Below, piece by piece: positions 40,853 to 47,447 of a stretch of DNA of 47,447 nt. Within the stretch, counting starts at the first letter, position 1, and each line of letters opens with the position of its first letter. The notes below the pieces were generated by a model. It had not been told where the DNA came from and made no database searches. It worked only from the letters and a program-made list of their open reading frames with translations. The stretch comes from JBFLXB01 sp964570625 (GTDB lineage Bacteria; Nitrospirota; Nitrospiria; 2-01-FULL-66-17). The DNA lies in assembly GCA_964570625.1 (NCBI GenBank), contig CAZMYW010000025.1:1-47447 (forward strand), read 5' to 3'. Both the position numbers and the translations under genes were made by a program.

Positions 40853-41916
40853 TGCAGCGATTCGGCACTGCATGGCGCACGGCTTCGTGCGCGCTCACGT
40901 CCTGGAGTCTCGTGGTCGGAGCCATCGCCCTCGCGGAGACCGATCTGCTACAGGGGGCCCGGGACGCGCTCGCGTCCGGACGCGCGACCGAGGCCGCAGC
41001 GGCCGCGGAAACCTTCATTGCCGGGTCGCCCGGTGACGCGCGCTTGGCTGACGCTCAATGGCTGCTGGCTCTTGCCAGGGAACACGCCGGCGCGTGGGGT
41101 GCCGCGTGGGATCAGTATTCGTTGTTCGTCCTGAACTTCCCCGGGCATCCCGCGCGAGATGAAGCTGCAAGCCGCGCCGAGGCTCTGGTCCGGCAGATGA
41201 CGCAGCGCACGCTTCCGCGGACGAGCCAGTGGCGGGTGGCGTCGCTCGGGGAGGTGCCGCGCGCGACCTCCGACGACGAGGCGGTGGTGGTGGCGGTGAC
41301 CGGCGAGGACCTCGGCGGAACCGCGGTGCGAACCGTGACCCGAGCCGCGGTGGACGGTGCGCGCGTGTGGGTGTGGCGGCCGCTGGGCACGAAGACCGGG
41401 GCCTTTGATCCGTTCGATGACGCTCAGGTGGCCCGGCTGGAACGAGAGTTTCAACTGATGGCGGCGTGGCCGATCGAGGGGTTCGTGATCGACGCGGCGC
41501 TGTATGTGGGCGACGGCGTTCGTTTGCCGGCGGCGGATCGAGCGTACGGCGATCTGGCGGCCGCGATCCCGGACACCGCGGCGGGGCGGGAACGACTGGC
41601 CTGGACCTGGGCCGGGATGCGCGGCCGAGCGTCCGCGCGCGCCTTACACCGTTGGGTCGCGGCGGTGACGTCGGTCAACCCCAGCGACGGATGGCTGGTC
41701 CGGGTGTCGACCGCCGCCGTCGCGCACCCCGAAGGGGCCCTGCGGGCGTTTGGTGAGGATCTCGCCGAGCTTCGGGCGGCCGCTCCGGCGGCGATCTGGG
41801 CCATCGACGCGCCCATCGAGTCCGGAGCCCGGGTCGCGACGCAACTGACCGGGTGGGGATTGCGACCGTCGGTTGCGGTCTGGTCTGCGACGGGTCACAT
41901 CGTGGCCGTGCCCTGA
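40852..41916 (+). CDS. Predicted exported protein with N-terminal TPR-like repeats
   Basis: 354 residues. The first 28 residues (hydrophobic SWSLVVGAIALA, then ETDLL) look like a signal peptide. Residues about 30-120 form helical repeats of TPR/YbgF type (ARDALASGRATEAAAAAETF, then LADAQWLLALAREHAG). The remaining 230 residues are alpha/beta, with VAVTGEDLGGTAVRTVTRAA and FVIDAALYVGDG; their layout faintly recalls the glycoside-hydrolase-like end of PgaB, but I would not assign it. No known function. Coupled by a one-base overlap to the flavoprotein gene. Confidence 0.7.
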   Translation: MQRFGTAWRTASCALTSWSLVVGAIALAETDLLQGARDALASGRATEAAAAAETFIAGSPGDARLADAQWLLALAREHAGAWGAAWDQYSLFVLNFPGHPARDEAASRAEALVRQMTQRTLPRTSQWRVASLGEVPRATSDDEAVVVAVTGEDLGGTAVRTVTRAAVDGARVWVWRPLGTKTGAFDPFDDAQVARLEREFQLMAAWPIEGFVIDAALYVGDGVRLPAADRAYGDLAAAIPDTAAGRERLAWTWAGMRGRASARALHRWVAAVTSVNPSDGWLVRVSTAAVAHPEGALRAFGEDLAELRAAAPAAIWAIDAPIESGARVATQLTGWGLRPSVAVWSATGHIVAVP

Positions 41917-41946
41917 ACGTCGGGGTGATCGTGTTCGCGCCATGCG

Positions 41947-41976
41947 TTGACAAACAAAAAACGCGTCGGGTACTAT
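41947..41976 (+). promoter_or_regulatory. Promoter of the gcvH-lpdA-tyrS group
   Basis: TTGACA (41947-41952), 18-bp spacer containing an A-rich stretch, TACTAT (41971-41976). Leader of about 33 bases ending in AAGGAGG. Confidence 0.75.
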
Positions 41977-42015
41977 CGGGCACCGATTCGCCGGAAACGG
42001 ACTAAGGAGGCGCGC

Positions 42016-42408
42016 ATGGTTCCTGAGGACTTGCGGTATTCGACCGATCATGAGTGGGTCAAGGTCGAGGGTAAACATGCCGTGATCGGCATCACGGAGT
42101 ATGCCCAGAGTGAGCTAGGTGACATCGTATATATCGAACTGCCGGAAACCGGCATCGAAGTCGCCGCCGAGGAAGAGGTCACCGAGATCGAGTCCACCAA
42201 AACCACCTCGCCCATCCTGGCCCCGATCAGCGGCAAGATCGTCGAAGTGAACGACGAACTGAAGGACGCCCCGCAACTGATCAACGAAGATCCCTACGGT
42301 AAAGGGTGGATTGCGATCATGTCGATCGGCAACGCCGACGATCTGGACGCGCTCATGAGCGCCAAGGAATACGAGGAGTTCATCGAGCAAGGCGAGGACG
42401 AAGAGTAG
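42016..42408 (+). CDS. gcvH: Glycine cleavage system H protein (lipoyl carrier)
   Basis: 130 residues from ATG 42016, with AAGGAGG (42004-42010). Carries the aminomethyl group on a lipoyl lysine between glycine-cleavage enzymes. The lipoyl site is Lys62 in EIESTKTTSPILAP; YSTDHEWVKVEG is the usual N-terminus. The C-terminus has an added acidic tail (EEFIEQGEDEE). lpdA follows; gcvT and gcvP are not in the window. Confidence 0.96.
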   Translation: MVPEDLRYSTDHEWVKVEGKHAVIGITEYAQSELGDIVYIELPETGIEVAAEEEVTEIESTKTTSPILAPISGKIVEVNDELKDAPQLINEDPYGKGWIAIMSIGNADDLDALMSAKEYEEFIEQGEDEE

Positions 42409-42462
42409 TCTTCCCCGCGCCGAGAGAACCGGGCGCGTCCACGCTGTTCTGTTCCGTTTCCC

Positions 42463-43872
42463 ATGTCAAAACGACTGGTCGTGCTAGGCGGAGGGCCCGG
42501 AGGATATGTGGCCGCGCTCCGGGCCGCGCAGTTAGGCGCCTCGGTCACGGTGGTCGAGTCGCGCGGTCTCGGCGGCACGTGCCTGCACCGCGGATGTATT
42601 CCCACCAAGGCGTTGGTGGCGACCGCCGGCGTGCTGGCGACGATCCGACGCGCCAAGCAGTTCGGCGTCCACCTGGCTGATCAGGGGGCGGTGGATCTTG
42701 CCGAGGTCGTCACCCGCAAGAACCGTATCGTCCAGTCCCAGATGCAAGGCATCGAACACCTGTTCCAGGCGGCCAAGATCACGCTTGTCCGCGGAGTCGG
42801 GACCTTAACCGGCCCCCGCTCAGTGGCGGTGCGTGAACTCGATGGACGCGTGCGCACGGTGGAAGGCGACGGCCTCATCGTGGCCACAGGCTCGGAACCC
42901 GCTCGTCCGGCGCTCTTTCCGTTCGACGGTCAGCGGGTGATGACCTCGGATGACGTGATTGATCTGACCCGGCTGCCGGCGAGTCTTGTCATCGTGGGCG
43001 GCGGGGTCACGGGGTGTGAGTTCGCGTGTATCTTCCGCGCGCTCGGCGTCGACGTGACGGTCATCGAACAACTCCCCCGACTCGTAGCGAGTGAAGATGA
43101 AGCGGTCTCCGCGCTCTTGCTGCGCGAAATGAAGCGGCAGAACATTCGGGTCCTGCTGGGGACCACCGTGGCGGCGGTGGAATCGTTCGCGGAGTCCGTG
43201 CGGATTACCGTGTCCTCCGGCGAGAACGTCGGGGCCGAACGCGTGCTGGTTGCGGTCGGCCGGGCCCTGAATAGTCGGGGTATCGGTGCCGAGGCTGCGG
43301 GGCTGGCGGTTGGTGCGCGCGGAGCGCTCGTCGTCGATGACGGCCTTGAGACCGGGATCGACGGGGTGTGGGCGATCGGGGATGTCGTGGGTCGCAAGCA
43401 GCTGGCTCACGCCGCGTCCGCGCAAGGAGAAGTCGCTGCGGCCCGGGCCATGGGACACGACGCGCGGATGGCGTTCGACCGCATCCCGTCCGGGATTTTC
43501 ACGATCCCCGAGATCGGGAGTGTGGGATTGACGGAAACCGAGGCGCGCGCCACGGGGCGGCCGATCACGGTGGGAGAGTTTCCCTTCCGAGGCCTGGCGA
43601 AGGCGCACGTCATCGGCGAGATCGCGGGGTTTGTGAAGGTGGTCGCGGCGCAGGACACCGGAGAGGTATTGGGCGCGCATATCATCGGGCCGCACGCGGC
43701 AGAATTGATCCACGAGGCGGTGATCGCGATGCAGGCCGAGGCCACCGTGGATGATCTCGTGCACAGTATCCATGTCCACCCCACGTTGGCTGAGGTGGTG
43801 CACGAGGCGGCCGGTGTGGCGCGCGGAGTGGCGGTCCACGCTGTGAACAAGGGGTGCGGATGGCGGATCTGA
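42463..43872 (+). CDS. lpdA: Dihydrolipoyl dehydrogenase (E3/L protein)
   Basis: 469 residues. Reoxidises dihydrolipoyl groups with NAD, via FAD and a redox disulfide. VVLGGGPGGYVAALRAAQLG is the FAD fold, GGTCLHRGCIPTK holds the Cys40-Cys45 pair, VIVGGGVTGCEFACIFRALG the NAD fold, and HVHPTLAEVVHEAA near the end the catalytic His-Glu. Next to gcvH, it most likely serves the glycine cleavage system and perhaps 2-oxoacid dehydrogenases. Overlaps tyrS by 13 bases. Confidence 0.94.
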   Translation: MSKRLVVLGGGPGGYVAALRAAQLGASVTVVESRGLGGTCLHRGCIPTKALVATAGVLATIRRAKQFGVHLADQGAVDLAEVVTRKNRIVQSQMQGIEHLFQAAKITLVRGVGTLTGPRSVAVRELDGRVRTVEGDGLIVATGSEPARPALFPFDGQRVMTSDDVIDLTRLPASLVIVGGGVTGCEFACIFRALGVDVTVIEQLPRLVASEDEAVSALLLREMKRQNIRVLLGTTVAAVESFAESVRITVSSGENVGAERVLVAVGRALNSRGIGAEAAGLAVGARGALVVDDGLETGIDGVWAIGDVVGRKQLAHAASAQGEVAAARAMGHDARMAFDRIPSGIFTIPEIGSVGLTETEARATGRPITVGEFPFRGLAKAHVIGEIAGFVKVVAAQDTGEVLGAHIIGPHAAELIHEAVIAMQAEATVDDLVHSIHVHPTLAEVVHEAAGVARGVAVHAVNKGCGWRI

Positions 43873-45053
43873 CGCGTGCGATGGAGTTGATCACCCGCGG
43901 GACGGTGGAGGTGATCCAGCCCGCCGAGTTGGCCGAGAAGCTGCGCGCGTCATCGGCGTCAGGTCATCCGTTGCGCGTCAAAACAGGGTTCGACCCTACC
44001 GCGCCCGATCTGCACCTCGGACATACGGTCCTTCTCCAGAAGATGCGCGTCTTCCAGGACCTGGGCCATCAGGTCATTTTTTTGATCGGGGACTTTACCG
44101 GGATGATCGGAGATCCCAGCGGCGTGTCGGAGACGCGCAAACCGCTGACCCGCGACCAAGTGCAGGCGAACGCGGGGACGTATGAGCGACAAGTGTTCAA
44201 GGTCCTGGATCCTGCGAAGACCGAGATCCGATTCAACAGTGAGTGGCTCGGTGCCATGTCCACGCTGGACTTCGCGGAGTTGGGCGCCAAGCAGACCGTG
44301 GCGCGCGTGCTCGAGCGAGACGATTTCAAAAAACGATTCACCGAGGGGAAGGACATCACGGTGCTCGAGTTCTACTACCCGCTGATGCAGGGCTACGACT
44401 CGGTGGCGCTCAAGGCGGACGTGGAGTTGGGGGGCTCGGACCAGAAGTTCAACCTCCTCATGGGGCGGACGCTGCAACGCCGGTACGGCCAGGACTCCCA
44501 AGTGGTGGTGACGGTTCCGCTGCTGGAAGGGACCGACGGAGTCCGCAAGATGAGCAAGAGTCTCGGGAACTCTATCGGGATCGAAGAGGCGCCGGAGGAA
44601 CTGTTCGGGAAAGTGATGTCGATCGACGATCGCACGATGGTTCGCTACTACGAACTCCTGACGACCGAGCCCCTCGATGTGGTCCGGGCTGCGCATCCCA
44701 TGGAGATGAAACTGCGCCTTGCCGCAATGTTGGTCGAGCGATTCCATGGAGCGGAGCACGCGACCCGCGCGCGGGAGTTCTTCGACCGGCGCGTGCGCAA
44801 ACGTGAATTTACTGAAGCGGAGGAGATCGATCTGCGCGCGGCGGGCGATGCGAACGCGATCGATGTCGCGCTGGTCGACGCGGTACACCAGGCGGGGCTC
44901 GTCGCCAGCAAGAGCGAGGTGCGCCGACTGATCCCCCAGGGCGCGGTGGACGTGGACGATGCGACCATCACCGATGTGGGCCTCCGTCTGGTGCGCGGAC
45001 GCACCTATCGGATCCGTGTTGGAAAGCGTCGTCTCGCCCGCATCACGCTCTGA
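43860..45053 (+). CDS. tyrS: Tyrosyl-tRNA synthetase (KMSKS-type, TyrZ-like)
   Basis: 397 residues from ATG 43860, with AAGGGG five bases before it. Charges tRNA-Tyr. HLGH (52-55) is the class I motif, KMSKS (230-234) the second signature, and the C-terminal 60 residues (VHQAGLVASKSEVRRLIPQG onward) an S4 RNA-binding domain. KMSKS rather than KFGKT places it in the TyrZ-like subgroup. Coupled to lpdA by overlap without an obvious functional link. Confidence 0.95.
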   Translation: MADLTRAMELITRGTVEVIQPAELAEKLRASSASGHPLRVKTGFDPTAPDLHLGHTVLLQKMRVFQDLGHQVIFLIGDFTGMIGDPSGVSETRKPLTRDQVQANAGTYERQVFKVLDPAKTEIRFNSEWLGAMSTLDFAELGAKQTVARVLERDDFKKRFTEGKDITVLEFYYPLMQGYDSVALKADVELGGSDQKFNLLMGRTLQRRYGQDSQVVVTVPLLEGTDGVRKMSKSLGNSIGIEEAPEELFGKVMSIDDRTMVRYYELLTTEPLDVVRAAHPMEMKLRLAAMLVERFHGAEHATRAREFFDRRVRKREFTEAEEIDLRAAGDANAIDVALVDAVHQAGLVASKSEVRRLIPQGAVDVDDATITDVGLRLVRGRTYRIRVGKRRLARITL

Positions 45054-45122
45054 TGGCCAGAGCGGTATTCTCGGCAAGGGTTCGGGGCGCTACGGTGATG
45101 GCCCGAGGCTGTTCCGGATGAC

Positions 45123-45152
45123 TTGATTTCCGCGAAAGGTCTCTGCTATAAC
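45123..45152 (+). promoter_or_regulatory. rRNA operon promoter P1
   Basis: TTGATT (45123-45128), 18-bp spacer, TATAAC (45147-45152), about 185 bases before the 16S gene. Confidence 0.65.
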
Positions 45153-45189
45153 TCGTCCCCTTGCTGAGACCGACGCGATTGGAAAAAGC

Positions 45190-45219
45190 TTGACACGGCA
45201 ATAACGCGTGTGATCTAAT
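45190..45219 (+). promoter_or_regulatory. rRNA operon promoter P2
   Basis: TTGACA (45190-45195), 18-bp spacer, TCTAAT (45214-45219). Imperfect dyad CGCGTG..CACGCG surrounds the -10 box. The tandem P1/P2 layout is typical of rRNA operons. Confidence 0.7.
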
Positions 45220-45240
45220 CACGCGTTCGCAGGGCAATCG

Positions 45241-45281
45241 TTCTTTGAAAACTGAATAGGATGTCGGGACCGCGAAGCGGG
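45241..45281 (+). promoter_or_regulatory. rrn leader: boxA-like site and left arm of the 16S processing stem
   Basis: TTCTTTGAAAAC (45241-45252) resembles the boxA antitermination site and recurs before 23S as TTCTTTGACAAC at 47349. AATAGGATGTCGGG (45255-45268) is exactly complementary to CCCGACATCCTATT (46964-46977) after 16S. The pairing continues past a small bulge (GCGAA, CGGG). This is the long stem that RNase III would cut to release 16S. Confidence 0.8.
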
Positions 45282-45333
45282 TCTGTTAATTCTTAAGTAC
45301 CTTGCTCACAGAGCAAAGGACAGCTTTCACGAT

Positions 45334-47039
<1,706 letters not shown>

Positions 47040-47116
47040 GGGCCTATAGCTCAGTTGGTTAGAGCACACGCCTGATAAGCGTGAGGTCCCTGGTTCGACT
47101 CCAGGTAGGCCCACCA
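47040..47116 (+). tRNA. tRNA-Ile (GAT)
   Basis: 77 bases with CCA encoded. Acceptor GGGCCTA pairs with TAGGCCC; the anticodon loop CTGATAA has anticodon GAT at 47074-47076; the T arm contains GGTTCGACTCC. Standard first spacer tRNA of rRNA operons. Confidence 0.97.
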
Positions 47117-47171
47117 TCCGAGCTTGCGAGCCGAATCCGTCTGGTGGCGGACGGCGAGTTTGGCGGGACTC

Positions 47172-47244
47172 GGGGCTGTAGCTCAGTTGGGAGAGCACCT
47201 GCTTTGCAAGCAGGGGGTCGGCGGTTCGATCCCGCTCAGCTCCA
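47172..47244 (+). tRNA. tRNA-Ala (TGC)
   Basis: 73 bases; CCA is not encoded (TACC follows the discriminator A). Acceptor GGGGCTG pairs with CAGCTCC and contains the G3:U70 wobble that marks alanine tRNAs. Anticodon TGC is at 47215-47217. Its lack of CCA, beside tRNA-Ile which encodes it, implies a CCA-adding enzyme. Confidence 0.96.
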
Positions 47245-47348
47245 TACCGAGCTTGCTAAGCGCAACGCAGGCGCGGTATTCAGCGCTGAGGCTGCGAGAC
47301 GCTCGGAACGTTGTAGGATTTTGTTGCACCGATTGATAGGTGCTCCTG

Positions 47349-47360
47349 TTCTTTGACAAC
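47349..47360 (+). promoter_or_regulatory. boxA-like site before 23S
   Basis: TTCTTTGACAAC followed by TGAATA repeats the leader sequence at 45241 almost exactly, as expected for antitermination sites placed before each large rRNA. Confidence 0.65.
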
Positions 47361-47429
47361 TGAATACGTCGCACAATCGCGTTTTCATACGCGCACGAGC
47401 AAGGCCTCAGTGATCAGAGGCAAAGATTT

Positions 47430-47447
47430 GGTCAAGCTACTAAGGGC
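47430..47447 (+). rRNA. rrl: 23S ribosomal RNA, 5' end only
   Basis: GGTCAAGCTACTAAGGGC matches the conserved 5' start of 23S rRNA. The window ends 18 bases into the gene. Confidence 0.85.

Overview
This GC-rich window reads as a continuous piece of bacterial chromosome that ends at an rRNA operon. The 16S gene, the rRNA order (16S, tRNA-Ile, tRNA-Ala, 23S), the complete rimP-nusA-infB-ylxP-rbfA-nrnA-truB-rpsO-pnp run and the outer-membrane-type proteins all point to a Gram-negative bacterium. A 2-oxoacid:ferredoxin oxidoreductase encoded by five clustered genes, with an extra first subunit, resembles the clusters known from Nitrospira and its relatives. A lineage in or near Nitrospirota is my best guess; this is inference and the 16S gene (about 45334-46892) would settle it.

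Layout. (1) 1-190: open edge with two tandem repeats that may be the end of an insertion sequence. (2) 191-4990: rarA, then a folate one-carbon block (5-formyl-THF cyclo-ligase, folD, metF, panB). (3) 5005-9245: two tandem sigma70-type promoters, the five-gene oxidoreductase operon and a strong hairpin. (4) 9265-25909: small operons and single genes on both strands: zinc-ribbon proteins, DUF1841, a PreATP-grasp protein, an FN3 lipoprotein, a CinA-like domain, a fatty-acid desaturase, a chagasin-like inhibitor, fabI, serB, a VOC protein, a PpiC isomerase, a histone-deacetylase-family hydrolase, HAD phosphatases, an alpha/beta hydrolase, adenosine deaminase, a beta-hydroxyacid dehydrogenase, a cupin and an EEP phosphatase. 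(5) 26002-27585: methyltransferase and D-amino-acid transaminase. (6) 27601-38784: the transcription/translation/RNA-decay operon, with a structured leader before rimP and a long hairpin before pnp. (7) 38837-45053: ndk, a flavoprotein with a secreted partner, and gcvH-lpdA-tyrS. (8) 45123-47447: rRNA operon, with 23S cut off at the edge.

How the parts connect. The cyclo-ligase, FolD, MetF and PanB all make or use one-carbon tetrahydrofolates, and GcvH/Lpd and SerB touch the glycine/serine supply of the same pool. The oxidoreductase would join or split CO2 and 2-oxoacids using reduced ferredoxin. Its use in a reductive TCA cycle is possible, but no other cycle enzyme is in this window.

The most interesting structure outside genes is a family of four intergenic repeats (1602-1720, 17797-17960, 25091-25209, 33748-33922). 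Their end arms and an inner hairpin change together between copies, so pairing is kept while sequence drifts. A second pattern is that several genes have a good -10 box only 6-9 bases before the start codon and no ribosome-binding site, as expected for leaderless mRNAs.
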